The position numbers and the translations under genes were made by a program. Of a stretch of DNA of 64,000 nt, positions 26,240 to 34,828 are shown piece after piece (the first letter of the stretch is position 1; every line of letters starts with the position of its first letter). The stretch is taken from positions 1 to 64,000 of the forward strand of contig QWII01000025.1 of NCBI GenBank assembly GCA_021405325.1, given 5' to 3'. Below the pieces are notes generated by a model. The model saw only the letters and a list, made by a program, of their open reading frames with translations. It searched no databases and was not told where the DNA came from. Source of the stretch: Caldilinea sp. CFX5 (GTDB taxonomy: Bacteria; Chloroflexota; Anaerolineae; Caldilineales; Caldilineaceae).

Positions 26240-29200
26240 TTTTATTTGGGCTACAACAGACTGAATTTATGGGACCATCATGGCCGCCCAAAATTCCCGT
26301 ACATTGCCCAGTATGAACATTCCAGCAACGTATGGTTCGATCGTGACTTCCGCTAACCAGGATTGTTCCGTTTGAATCAAAACAGACAGAACTGACTCTA
26401 CCCGTATGGCCCACTAATCGCTTCAAGCGCGTGCCAGTATCAACATTGAATAGCTGCACTGTTTGATCGTCGTTACCGGTAGCCATTACTGCCCCATCAG
26501 AGCAAAACGAAAGTGACCAAACTGGGTTGGCGTATCCGCTAAAGATCCTCAGACAGTCACCGGTCTCTATATTCCATAAGCGAACAGTCTGATCCTCACT
26601 GCCACTCGCTAATGTCTTGCCATCAGGACTGACAGATAATGACCGAACAGCGCCCCGATGTCCTTGAAAGATTCGTAGCGGCGGCGTACTCTCTGGGGTG
26701 TAATCTTTCTGTTGAAGATCCCAAAGGCAAATCATTCCGTCCGCGCTACCACTGATCAGCAACTTACTGTCGCTTGCAAAACAGAGTGAACTAATCTGTT
26801 TAGTGTAGCCGCGCCAAATCTTTACGCATTGGCCAGTATTGACGGCCCAAAGCCGAATACTTTGATCAACACTGCCACTCGCTAGGATCGCACAATCGTG
26901 ACTGAAGCATAGGGATCGTAAAGCGTGGGTATGACTTGGAAAAGTTCGGATACATTGCCCAGTTCGTACATCCCATAAACAGATACTACGATCAGCACTA
27001 CCACTGGCTAATAGTCTACCATCAGGACTAAAACAAATAGTGTCTTTCGGATTAGGGTGACTTTGTAGAATTTGAGTGCAATGACCACTATTCACATCCC
27101 ACAGCAGAATAACTTGATCGTCACTAATGCTTGCTATTGTATGGCCATCGGGGCTATAACGAACAGCCCACAAGGCAGCAAGATGTCCACGTAAAATTTT
27201 AGTACATTGACCTGTTTGCATATCCCAGATGGCAACTGTCTGATCCTCACTACCACTGACTAGTCTGTCGCCCTTGGGGTTAAAGGCGATCATACGGACA
27301 AAGCCTGTATGACCAGCTAGGGTGACCAGTGGTTGTCCAGTTGCAGCCTGCCAGATATGAATTTGGCGATCAGATGTACCGGCAGCAAGTTGTTTACCAT
27401 CAGGACTGAAAGCAACGGAAAATACTGCGCCAAATGTATCAGTGAGGACGGTTTCAAGCAGATTTGAGTTGGCAAAGTCAACCTGTGATAGATTCATGCC
27501 TTGCAGATAGGCTTGGCGTATCGTTAAGTTAGAAAAAAAACAACCACTCAGGTCAATATCGGCATAACGGAGCAAATTTAATACATTCCCACCACCATAT
27601 CCTAGTTCACATTTCGTTGACTGACGAAGCAAAGTAAGAATCTGCTTCATCTGCTCTGCAAATCCTCCCTTACCCAGCCTGTGCAATAGGTGATCCGCTA
27701 CCGGCGCCAAGATAAGGCGCGTTTGGCTCGCCCGAATGTATTCTTGGGCTTGCGCTTGAATAAGGGCATAACGTTGCAGGTAATCTAATTGCCCATATTC
27801 AATTTCCTGAGTAATCACCGTAATAAGATGATCCGAAAAATATTCGATCACGACATGCTGTAAGGTAAAGCGAAGCGCGCTATACTCATCTTTGTATGTA
27901 TTATCCTCATCGGCATGAATCACGGTTTCGATTAGTGAGCGGCGTTGCAACGAGCGCAGGGCTTCGATGAAGACATGTTTGAGTGGCGGATCCATAAGAT
28001 TGTGCCAAAGCGCCGATTCCGTAATTGCGTCACGCGCAATAGCTAACCAGATGAGGATCTCTTGCTCTAATGCTGATAGACGTGCAACTTGTTGGTCTAA
28101 TACATCACGGATATCATCAAAAATAAGTGTACCTTCTCCTAAAAAAGCACTAATATTGCCGGCGTAGAGATCTTGAATGGTTTCTATGACTAATTTCAGC
28201 GCCAGAGGATTGCCTGAGTAACGGATCACTAATTGGTTTAGTGCTGTATCTGAGACGTGCAGACCGTTAATCAGCAAGAGCTTTTGAACATCCATGACCA
28301 ATAATCCCTTTACCTGAAGTGATTTGGCGAAGGGTACATCATGCACAAGACGTTGAATGTTGCGCGGACATTCGCGACTGGTGAGCAATAAACAGCTTTG
28401 GTGTTCGGTTTGTGCCATACGCTGAAAAAGTTGACCATATGCTTCATATCCAACACGGTAAAGTCCGGCTCGTGTATTACCTTGTAAAATACTCTCGACG
28501 TTGTCGAGAATTAACAGAACGCGTTGCTGCTTGAGCACATTTAGTAATAATCTAATACACTCATCTAGATTAGCTGGCAGCACCGTGATCTGTTGGTGAG
28601 ATAAAGTGAGCAGCCATTGTTGGATTATCTCTTGCAAAGGAGGCGCGTTGAGCAAAGAACGCCAGATTACATGCTTGTAATGAAATTGATGATGGCTCAA
28701 GTTAGTTGCTTGATCACCCCGTGAACGAACAAATTTTTCGATCAAGGCACTTTTGCCGATGCCACCCGTACCCAAAACAGCAATAAGGCGACAACCACCA
28801 TCCATAACCCAATCCTGTAATTGCGCCAGCTCAACTTGCCTGCCGAAAAAGATCTTTGTCTGCGGCGCCTCATGTAGGTCAAAGGTACAATTTAGTGCTT
28901 GTACTTCCATAGAAGGCAGCCGTAATTCACTGGGCCGTGACGAAGCCTGCCATTTTGCATTATCTCGCTCAGAAAACCATCTACTTAGTGCTGGTGGTAA
29001 TATCCCTTGCCTTGCTAAACTGAGCCACGTATTCACTTCCTCAAGCGACAGAGGTGCGCCAAGCTGTGTGAGCGCCCAAATGAGGAACCAGTGGCGTTTA
29101 GGGGCTGCAGGAGTATAACGGGGGTTATTTTCATAACGGTTGATCGTAACATTGGAAAAATCTCGGTCGGGTAACTCAATCCCGGCGTCACGTAGTTTCT

Positions 29201-29324
29201 GTTCCTCGTCAGTTGATAAATCGCGAAGCAACTCGCTAATTTTTTCAGCCAGTTCTGCTTGCGAATAACCACACCGCTCACGGATCTGTTTCAGCTTTGC
29301 GCCCCAGGTTTGTTCCTCAGCCAT
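26232..29324 (-). CDS. HTH / NB-ARC STAND ATPase with pentapeptide-like link and WD40 propeller (3' damaged)
   Basis: The 1030-residue protein has an N-terminal HTH with an insert (residues 8-70), a helical linker, and an NB-ARC domain with Walker A GTGGIGKS (185-192) and Walker B VLLILDNVES (269-278). The motif GNPLALKL, a winged-helix region, and a pentapeptide-like stretch (ADIDLSGCFFSNLTI) follow. About nine WD40 repeats run from residue 630, and a tenth breaks off after SPNKNR. The expected closing tail is present in another frame downstream. It should sense a ligand through the propeller and switch by nucleotide-driven assembly, like STAND signalling or immune proteins. By eye the gene is AT-richer than its surroundings, which suggests transfer. 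Confidence 0.92.
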   Translation of the reverse strand: MAEEQTWGAKLKQIRERCGYSQAELAEKISELLRDLSTDEEQKLRDAGIELPDRDFSNVTINRYENNPRYTPAAPKRHWFLIWALTQLGAPLSLEEVNTWLSLARQGILPPALSRWFSERDNAKWQASSRPSELRLPSMEVQALNCTFDLHEAPQTKIFFGRQVELAQLQDWVMDGGCRLIAVLGTGGIGKSALIEKFVRSRGDQATNLSHHQFHYKHVIWRSLLNAPPLQEIIQQWLLTLSHQQITVLPANLDECIRLLLNVLKQQRVLLILDNVESILQGNTRAGLYRVGYEAYGQLFQRMAQTEHQSCLLLTSRECPRNIQRLVHDVPFAKSLQVKGLLVMDVQKLLLINGLHVSDTALNQLVIRYSGNPLALKLVIETIQDLYAGNISAFLGEGTLIFDDIRDVLDQQVARLSALEQEILIWLAIARDAITESALWHNLMDPPLKHVFIEALRSLQRRSLIETVIHADEDNTYKDEYSALRFTLQHVVIEYFSDHLITVITQEIEYGQLDYLQRYALIQAQAQEYIRASQTRLILAPVADHLLHRLGKGGFAEQMKQILTLLRQSTKCELGYGGGNVLNLLRYADIDLSGCFFSNLTIRQAYLQGMNLSQVDFANSNLLETVLTDTFGAVFSVAFSPDGKQLAAGTSDRQIHIWQAATGQPLVTLAGHTGFVRMIAFNPKGDRLVSGSEDQTVAIWDMQTGQCTKILRGHLAALWAVRYSPDGHTIASISDDQVILLWDVNSGHCTQILQSHPNPKDTICFSPDGRLLASGSADRSICLWDVRTGQCIRTFPSHTHALRSLCFSHDCAILASGSVDQSIRLWAVNTGQCVKIWRGYTKQISSLCFASDSKLLISGSADGMICLWDLQQKDYTPESTPPLRIFQGHRGAVRSLSVSPDGKTLASGSEDQTVRLWNIETGDCLRIFSGYANPVWSLSFCSDGAVMATGNDDQTVQLFNVDTGTRLKRLVGHTGRVSSVCFDSNGTILVSGSHDRTIRCWNVHTGQCTGILGGHDGPINSVCCSPNKNR

Positions 29325-29401
29325 ACCGTTTCTCTTTTTACTAAAATTGGTAAACTTAATTTGCTATTTTTGTCAATGACATGGTCACAACTTTTTACTA
29401 C

Positions 29402-29486
29402 TAGGAGTTACGCAGTTGGACAAGACCTGTCAGGTTTGCGAAACCTGACAGGTCTCTGGTAGCGCCCGTCAACTGCGTAACTCCTA
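29402..29486. mobile_element. 85-bp MITE-like element, copy A
   Basis: Perfect 17-bp terminal inverted repeats (29402-29418 and 29470-29486) enclose an inner palindrome around ACCTGTCAGGTTT. All 85 bases are identical to the element at 56671-56755. It is non-coding. The identity points to recent duplication or ongoing mobility. Confidence 0.92.
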
Positions 29487-29747
29487 ACTACAATAGAGTT
29501 GTCCCATGCTGCGGCAGTATATCAGTAAAACACAAATATAGAGGTACAACAAAACAGAATAAGTCATGTCATCTTCACAATTACCACCGGGTTGATTGGG
29601 GAAAGCACGTGCGCCGTGGTTCGCCGGTGGCGGGCCACGGTGGAATTCCCGAGCGCAATGAACTCTCTTTTTTCTCTGCCGCAAATTCGCAGTTCCCGCT
29701 GGGCCACAACCGAAGTTGCGGAGGGATTCTTCACAAGGAGCATTGAG
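29487..29747. other. Possible structured leader of a small-protein gene
   Basis: No longer gene is evident. CCGTGG and CCACGG (near 29615-29640) and CCGCAA and TTGCGG (near 29680-29725) can pair, giving two stems ahead of the 46-residue ORF. No known riboswitch class is recognised. Confidence 0.35.
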
Positions 29748-29888
29748 ATGATTACCCACGGATTTGGTAAGCAAAGTCGTCGTCTGGTTGTCTGGGTCGC
29801 CCTGGGCGTGCTGGCCTTTGTTGCCGCCAATAGCCCCTGGTTTACGGCTATCGCATTTGCCTGTCAAGGGCAGGGAGGTGGTTGCTAA
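29748..29888 (+). CDS. 46-residue small membrane or secreted peptide ending CQGQGGGC
   Basis: The ATG at 29748 has a strong AAGGAG at 29735-29740 with ideal spacing, which is the main support. The peptide has a polar, basic start (KQSRR), one hydrophobic segment (LVVWVALGVLAFVAA), then SPWFTAIAFA and a Gly/Cys-rich end CQGQGGGC. It could be a single-pass membrane peptide or a precursor cut after the hydrophobic segment. I do not recognise the family. No maturation or export gene neighbours it; it lies between a mobile repeat and a convergent TPR gene. Confidence 0.6.
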   Translation: MITHGFGKQSRRLVVWVALGVLAFVAANSPWFTAIAFACQGQGGGC

Positions 29889-29925
29889 AAAATAGAAAGA
29901 GGAAGTTCATCAGAAACAGAGTATT

Positions 29926-31125
29926 TTACCTGTTATCACGTAACCCCAGATGAGCTTCCTCTACATGTTGATGAAGCGAATGATACAAGTAATCATAATT
30001 CGGTGCATCAACTACGGTAGGCAATTCAATTAATGCTTGTTGGAGTGCAACTATTGCTTGGTCAAATCTTTTCCAACCAATATAAGTCATCGCCAAACCA
30101 TCCATAGCATTTAACCGCCAAGCGACAGCCCCTACGTCTCTATGAAGTTGAATTGCTTCGAGAAATGCCTTTTCTGCTTGCGGAAATTCAGATAGCTTCA
30201 TCAACGCTATCGCAGTATTGACATGCAAACGAGCCAGATGGAATGCATCCAGCAAGCTTTGGGGAATTGAACGTGCAGCGGTATAACAAGTAACGGCAAT
30301 TTCTGGTCTACCAGAAGAACTATAGGCTAAACCTAAATTCATCTGCACCGTCGACCAGTGGTAAAGATCACCCTCTTCCTGCAACAGCGCCGCCGCCTGT
30401 TCATAATACTCAATCGCTTCCTCGTAGCGCGCCTGTCCACGGAGCGCGTAGGCAAGATTTTGCAGACTCCACGCCGCTTTCCGGTCATCGCCGTGGGTGG
30501 CAAAGAGGGTCAACGCCTGGCGGTGATAGGCTTCCGCTTCGCCCCACCGTTCATGGGCAATGGCAATCATCCCCTGTACGCGATAGCACATGGCCCGTTC
30601 CGGGTCGGCGGCGGGCAGGAGGGCTAACGCCCCCTCGACATAGGTGGTGGCCGGCGCGGTTTGGTTTTGCAGATAGGCGACCCAGGCCAACTCATTCAAC
30701 GCCCGCGCCTGATCGCGCCCAGCGTCGATCTGTTGCCAGAGGGCGACACTGCGTTGCAGCCGGTCAATCGCCAGCGGAAAGTCGCTCAACAGGCGGTGGA
30801 GCAGCCCCCGTTGCAGATAACATTCGGCGGCGGTGGCCCAGTCGGCGCGTTGTTCGCTCAGGGTGGCGGCCTCTTCCAGGTAGACCAGCCAGTCGTCGCG
30901 ATGACCGGCCTGCTCCATTTTGGGGGCAAGCGTCAAGAGCAACTGGCGGGTCAAGTCCCACAAGGCCGGGACGCGCAAGGCAAAGCTCAGGGTGTGCATG
31001 GCCTGGCTGCGCGCCTCTGCATCCGGCAGGGGCGTCGCCGTCGCCACCAGGTCGAGAAGATAGCGCAAGTTACGTTCCAGATAGCTTTGGAATTTGGCTT
31101 GTTGGTCAGGCGTTGCTATTGCCAT
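29926..31125 (-). CDS. TPR-repeat protein, sensor half of split STAND cassette 1
   Basis: The 399-residue all-helical protein has an N-terminal cap (FQSYLERNLRYLLDLV, then MHTLSFALRVP) and about seven TPR-type helix pairs, e.g. AIEYYEQAAALLQEEGD. It lacks an enzymatic domain. Its start overlaps the end of the upstream NB-ARC gene by 10 bp, with AGGTG as ribosome-binding site, so the two are translationally coupled. It resembles residue by residue the TPR protein at 47686-48915. By eye, the 3' part (29926 to about 30350) is clearly AT-richer than the 5' part, suggesting a recombinant gene end. It probably supplies ligand sensing or scaffolding to the ATPase. Confidence 0.85.
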   Translation of the reverse strand: MAIATPDQQAKFQSYLERNLRYLLDLVATATPLPDAEARSQAMHTLSFALRVPALWDLTRQLLLTLAPKMEQAGHRDDWLVYLEEAATLSEQRADWATAAECYLQRGLLHRLLSDFPLAIDRLQRSVALWQQIDAGRDQARALNELAWVAYLQNQTAPATTYVEGALALLPAADPERAMCYRVQGMIAIAHERWGEAEAYHRQALTLFATHGDDRKAAWSLQNLAYALRGQARYEEAIEYYEQAAALLQEEGDLYHWSTVQMNLGLAYSSSGRPEIAVTCYTAARSIPQSLLDAFHLARLHVNTAIALMKLSEFPQAEKAFLEAIQLHRDVGAVAWRLNAMDGLAMTYIGWKRFDQAIVALQQALIELPTVVDAPNYDYLYHSLHQHVEEAHLGLRDNR

Positions 31126-32552
31126 TGCAGCACCTGTTGTTGCAAAAAGGCGCGGGTCAGGCTGTGGATGGTGTAGCGGCGGCTGTGCAGATCGCCCCGC
31201 ACCTCGACCAGATTGAAGCTGACCAGCGTCTCCAACGCCGCCCGCAGCTCTGCCGGCGGCAGATCGACCATGGTTTGCAAGAGTTCCCAGCGCCCGCCCT
31301 GTTCGCTCACCAGCGGCATGGCCAGCAGCAGATCTTGCGCCGGTTCATCCAACAATGCCCAGGTACGGCGGTAGATATAGCTGTAGAGCGCTTCCACCGA
31401 GCGGGTGCGCGCCGCCATCAGGTCGGCCAGCACCACGGCCAGGGGGTGAATATGCAACTGGCCGGCAACCAGTTTGAGCGCCAATGGATTGCCGCCAACG
31501 GTGGTGTAGATGGGCAGCAGATCGGCGGGCGACGCGGTCAGCAGTGCGCCAATGTTGCGCCGTTCGGCTTCCTGGCGCAGCAAGGCCAGGGCGGCGGCTT
31601 CCGCCAATTCGGGCGCAACCCAGTGGGCGAGATCGCCCTCATCAAAGAGGCTAACCCGGGTGGTGAGCAGAAATTTGCTGGGGTTGGCCAACCGGCGCAG
31701 GATCGGCAGCAGGTGGCTCAGATCGCTCACGCTCTCCAAGTTGTCGATCACCAGCAGGTAGGGGTCGGCTTTGAGCAACCGTTCCAACTGGGCCACAGTC
31801 TCGGCGGTGGTGCGGCGGTGGCTGCCGGTCGCTTCGCCCAGCAGTTGAGCGGCCAGGGCATCGATCAACAGGTGCGTGGTCAGCAGCGGGTTGGGGTGAC
31901 TGGTCAGTGCGCCGCCGGCATTCAAGCGATGCTGGCGCGCCGTCACCCAGCCGATGGCCTGCCAGTGGGGGTTCTCGATCTGGGCGCGGAGGATGGCGTC
32001 GGCCAGCGTCGTCTTGCCAATGCCGCCGATGCCGGTGATGGCGACCAGCCACGGCGCAGCCGCCCGTTCGAGCAAGGCCGTCACCGCGGCCAGCGCGCCC
32101 TGGTGGCCGATGGGACGACTGTCGGTGGTCGCCTCCAAGCGGGTGAGCATGGCGGTGCGATAGCTGTGTTGGGCTTCCGCTTCCAAGTGTAACAAGGCTT
32201 CACAGAGCAGCGGCAGCCCCTCTTTGCGCAGGCGATAGAAGTGCGATTCCGAGACGCCCTGACGCCGCGCTGCCACGTCGCCCTTTTCCTGGGCCAACAA
32301 ACGGCTCTGCAACACATCGGCGTGGGTGGCATTCGTGTGGGCCAGCCGTGTCAAGCCTTGTTGCAGGAGATGGTTGATAGCCAGCGTTGGGTCGCCACTG
32401 TGGGTCAGTCGCGCCTGTTGGTAGAGCCGCAGGGCGGTCAGTGGCGTCAGATCGTTGTCGGGTTTCTGCCACTGGGTCAATGCGTGCAACAAGGGCGCGG
32501 CCCCTGGCGGCAACGACGATTCGTCTGGTGAAGCTTCTCCGTTGGTTGACAT
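31116..32552 (-). CDS. NB-ARC ATPase with HTH-like N-terminus, split STAND cassette 1
   Basis: This 478-residue protein has an N-terminal helical domain with an HTH-like segment (DVAARRQGVSESHFYRLRKEG, about 92-112) and an NB-ARC core. Walker A is GIGGIGKTT (174-182), Walker B is LLVIDNLES (266-274), FLLTTR is the sensor-1-type motif, and GNPLALKLVAGQL is the GLPL-type motif. A winged helix ending RRYTIHSLTR follows. No sensor repeats follow in the same chain; they are encoded by the overlapping TPR gene. The paralogue at 48932 has 480 residues with motifs at the same positions. It is likely a nucleotide switch, possibly DNA-binding; its role is unknown. Confidence 0.88.
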   Translation of the reverse strand: MSTNGEASPDESSLPPGAAPLLHALTQWQKPDNDLTPLTALRLYQQARLTHSGDPTLAINHLLQQGLTRLAHTNATHADVLQSRLLAQEKGDVAARRQGVSESHFYRLRKEGLPLLCEALLHLEAEAQHSYRTAMLTRLEATTDSRPIGHQGALAAVTALLERAAAPWLVAITGIGGIGKTTLADAILRAQIENPHWQAIGWVTARQHRLNAGGALTSHPNPLLTTHLLIDALAAQLLGEATGSHRRTTAETVAQLERLLKADPYLLVIDNLESVSDLSHLLPILRRLANPSKFLLTTRVSLFDEGDLAHWVAPELAEAAALALLRQEAERRNIGALLTASPADLLPIYTTVGGNPLALKLVAGQLHIHPLAVVLADLMAARTRSVEALYSYIYRRTWALLDEPAQDLLLAMPLVSEQGGRWELLQTMVDLPPAELRAALETLVSFNLVEVRGDLHSRRYTIHSLTRAFLQQQVLQWQ

Positions 32553-32717
32553 AGTTGATGCTTGTATACAAGTTATGCAAATAAGATCACGGATTCAGGT
32601 AACGCGGATCATCGTTAGTCAGGGAAGCGATCCGCACCACCTAAACCCCGTCCCAGCGGGACGCCTGAGTTTAGAAGTGTAGCATAAAGCTGGGTGGGAA
32701 GCAACTGAAAATGCAAT

Positions 32718-32772
32718 GGGAGTAAGATGAGAGCAAGTTGAGAGTCCAACCGCAGCCGCCGTGCGCTATAGT
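32718..32772 (+). promoter_or_regulatory. Three heptamers at 11-bp period plus -10 box (site 1)
   Basis: GGGAGTA (32718), GAGAGCA (32729) and GAGAGTC (32740) are direct heptamers spaced exactly 11 bp apart, followed by a TATAGT -10 at 32767. The arrangement is like sites for SARP/BTAD-type activators. A similar array with the same helical phase to its -10 box lies at 40678-40743. It points towards the SDR operon at 33135. Confidence 0.55.
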
Positions 32773-32787
32773 GATTAGGTTTTTGCT

Positions 32788-33110
32788 GTTAAACCACCAT
32801 GTGTATCAAGGTAAGGGATCAGGGGCGCGCAACACGACAGCGGATGAAGGCGGAAACGGATGGACTGGCTGCCGAACAAAAACCGACGAAAAGCGGGCAT
32901 TATGCAAGGTGGTCTCTCAATTAATCTAACTGATGTTACGCAGCCTCTCCTGGGAACGCCGGCATCCTGCCGGCCTGCCGCCAGGGATGGCGGCGCTCCT
33001 GGTGCGTAACATCAGTAATCTAAAACATTTGTCATAGCAGAAACATCCGTTCCCGCCTTCATCCGCTGTCGTGTCTTGGCCTTGATACACATGGGTCTTC
33101 ACTGTTAAAC
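32788..33110. repeat. Large inverted-repeat element with a smaller element nested inside
   Basis: The left arm (about 32788-32862) and right arm (about 33044-33110) are imperfect reverse complements. Shared blocks are CATGTGTATCAAGG and ACGACAGCGGATGAAGGCGG. The TTACGCA-type element at 32929-33016 lies between them. The whole structure separates a promoter-like site (32718-32772) from the SDR gene. There is no convincing coding content. Confidence 0.7.
32929..33016. mobile_element. 88-bp MITE-like element nested in a larger inverted repeat
   Basis: Perfect 14-bp ends ACTGATGTTACGCA and TGCGTAACATCAGT enclose a GC-rich palindromic core similar to that of the 11144 element (TGCCGCCAG, then ATGGCGG). 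It belongs to the TTACGCA-type group but has a different outer sequence. Confidence 0.75.
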
Positions 33111-33134
33111 AACACAATAAAAAAGGAGAAGGTC

Positions 33135-33938
33135 ATGGCACCTGCGGGAAAGTATGCACTGGTCACCGGCAGTTCACGCGGCATTGGGCGGGGTATCGCG
33201 TTGAAACTGGCGGAACAGGGGGTCAATGTCGCCATCAATTACCGGCAGAATGAAGAAGCGGCCAACGCTACACTGGCAATGGTGCGGGAACGGGGCGCTG
33301 ATGGCTTTGTGATTGGCGCTGATGTCGCGCGTCCTGAAGAGATCAGCCGTCTCTTCCAGCGCGTGCAGAGTGAATTTGGCCGGCTGGACATTTTTGTCGC
33401 CAATGCGCTGGGCGATCTCTTTGCCGTGTTGGCCCCGCCGCTGGCCTCTACGCCCGAACAACTGACCCTGGCGGCAGCTTCGCAAGGGCAGGCGTTTTTG
33501 CTGGGCGTCCAGGCCGCGGCCCCCTTGATGCCGGATGGCGGGCGCATTGTGGCGATCACCTACGCACCCGGCGGCAACAAGGGCAGTTGGCAGCCCTACA
33601 TTGCCCAAGGCACCGCCAAGGCCGCGCTCGAATCGCTGGTGCGCTACTTTGCCGTGGCGCTGGCCAAACGGGGCATCACCGTCAACGCCATCAGCCCCGG
33701 CCTGACCGAAGATAGCATTATCAGCGCCCTGCCGCCGGTGGCGCAAGAGATGATTCAGCAGTGGTGTCAACGGGGCTGGGTGCCGATGGGGCGCATGGGC
33801 AAGCCGGCTGACATCGGCAACGCCGTCGCCATGCTCTGTTCGCCCGAAGCGAACTGGATCACTGGGCAGACTATCGCCGCTGATGGGGGTGCGTCGTTGA
33901 TGAATGCCGATTTCCCGCTGGAAATTCAGATGGGGTAA
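33135..33938 (+). CDS. Short-chain dehydrogenase/reductase, enoyl-ACP-reductase-like (FabI/FabL type)
   Basis: The 267-residue protein is preceded by AAAAAGGAG. TGSSRGIGRG (11-20) binds NAD(P), and DIFVANALG replaces the usual NNAG. The active-site spacing is Tyr155-x6-Lys162 (PYIAQGTAKAALESLVRYFA) rather than the classical Tyr-x3-Lys, as in enoyl-ACP reductases FabI/FabL. ISPGLTEDSI and IAADGGASL complete the fold. It may reduce enoyl thioesters or a related enone with NAD(P)H in the cytosol. It leads a probable operon with a SnoaL-like and a small unknown protein, hinting at secondary metabolism or detoxification. Three 11-bp-spaced heptamers lie upstream. Confidence 0.82.
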   Translation: MAPAGKYALVTGSSRGIGRGIALKLAEQGVNVAINYRQNEEAANATLAMVRERGADGFVIGADVARPEEISRLFQRVQSEFGRLDIFVANALGDLFAVLAPPLASTPEQLTLAAASQGQAFLLGVQAAAPLMPDGGRIVAITYAPGGNKGSWQPYIAQGTAKAALESLVRYFAVALAKRGITVNAISPGLTEDSIISALPPVAQEMIQQWCQRGWVPMGRMGKPADIGNAVAMLCSPEANWITGQTIAADGGASLMNADFPLEIQMG

Positions 33939-33946
33939 GCAGCCAG

Positions 33947-33997
33947 ATAGAATGCGGATTGGGCGGATCCGCCCAATCCGCCCAATCCGCATTCTAT
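33947..33997. repeat. Palindromic GAATGCGGATTGGGCGGA hairpin
   Basis: About 21-bp arms meet around a nine-base loop that repeats part of the arm sequence (CCGCCCAAT). It lies between the SDR and SnoaL-like genes and may weaken read-through. There is no T-tract, so it is not a clear terminator. Confidence 0.65.
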
Positions 33998-34037
33998 TTC
34001 AGGATCGATCCGCAGGGATATAATCAGGAGAAACGTG

Positions 34038-34439
34038 ATGACGCCGGATGAAATCAAAGCGCTGTTACAACGCTTGAATGATGAAATCATGAATGACGGC
34101 AAACTGGAACTGATTGAAGAACTGTTTGATGTGAATTACGCCATGCGTTATGGGCCACAACGGGAACAGGCAAAGTATGGGCATGAAGCGGTCAGAGAGA
34201 CGTATCACTTTCTGCACACCGAATATGCCGATTTCAACGTTTCGGTCAATGCCTTGATCGCCGAAGGCGAATTGGCGGCAGCGAATTGGACATGCGTCGG
34301 CATTTATCAAGGCGAACCCACCGAGACAATCAAGCCGGGGCAGAAAGTGACTTGGTCCGGCACCTCGTGGTGGCGCGTGCGCGACGGCAAAATTCTGGAA
34401 CGCTGGGCCTATAGCGATGACCTGACGCCGATTGAGTAG
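34038..34439 (+). CDS. SnoaL-like (NTF2-fold) protein
   Basis: The 133-residue protein starts at the ATG at 34038, seven bases after AGGAG. It has the NTF2-fold order of two long helices (IKALLQRLNDEIMNDGKLELIEELF), GHEAVRETYHFLH and then a curved sheet ending SWWRVRDGKILERWAYSDDL, the signature of SnoaL-like cyclases and ester cyclases. The role could be isomerase, cyclase or binding protein. Its stop codon overlaps the ribosome-binding site of the next gene, so the two are coupled. Confidence 0.8.
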   Translation: MTPDEIKALLQRLNDEIMNDGKLELIEELFDVNYAMRYGPQREQAKYGHEAVRETYHFLHTEYADFNVSVNALIAEGELAAANWTCVGIYQGEPTETIKPGQKVTWSGTSWWRVRDGKILERWAYSDDLTPIE

Positions 34440-34447
34440 GAGGAATG

Positions 34448-34798
34448 ATGGCAAAAATTATCAGTGTTCAATATCTGGTCTTACGCCCTGGTGTACAACC
34501 GGAAGCCTTTGAACAGTTTCTCGCTCGTGCCGTGCCGTCGGTCTCCCCTTGGCCGGGCATGAAAAGCTATGTTGCCAAAGGCGACCGTGGCGACCGGGCC
34601 GGCCACTACACGTTGATCTTTGAATTTGCTGATGTGGCGACCCGCAACCGCTACTTCCCCCAACCGGATGTGCTTGGCCCCGAAGCCGAACAGCATCTGG
34701 CGGCGTGGTTGCCCTTTGTCGGTGAATGGCAACAGTATGCCGCCTGGGCTGGGTCGCCGACGGTGTTTACCGATTATGTGGTGTTGGGTGAGTTTTAG
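34448..34798 (+). CDS. Small alpha/beta protein of unknown function, possibly ferredoxin-like dimeric barrel
   Basis: This 116-residue protein follows AGGAGG (34438-34443); I prefer the ATG at 34448 over the one at 34445 for spacing. It reads as strand-helix-strand (KIISVQYLVLRPG, then PEAFEQFLARAV, then HYTLIFEF), a helix, and a final strand TDYVVLGEF. This is compatible with the dimeric alpha/beta barrel used by EthD or small monooxygenases, but no motif confirms it. It ends the SDR operon and probably serves the same pathway. Confidence 0.7.
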   Translation: MAKIISVQYLVLRPGVQPEAFEQFLARAVPSVSPWPGMKSYVAKGDRGDRAGHYTLIFEFADVATRNRYFPQPDVLGPEAEQHLAAWLPFVGEWQQYAAWAGSPTVFTDYVVLGEF

Positions 34799-34828
34799 TT
34801 GAGATGTACCTCTTCCGTCTCAGCAATA

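Noticed and set aside
31113..32192. A 359-codon plus-strand frame opposite the NB-ARC gene
   Set aside because: It is Gln/Gly-rich shadow coding, antisense to Walker and GLPL motifs that fix the true strand.
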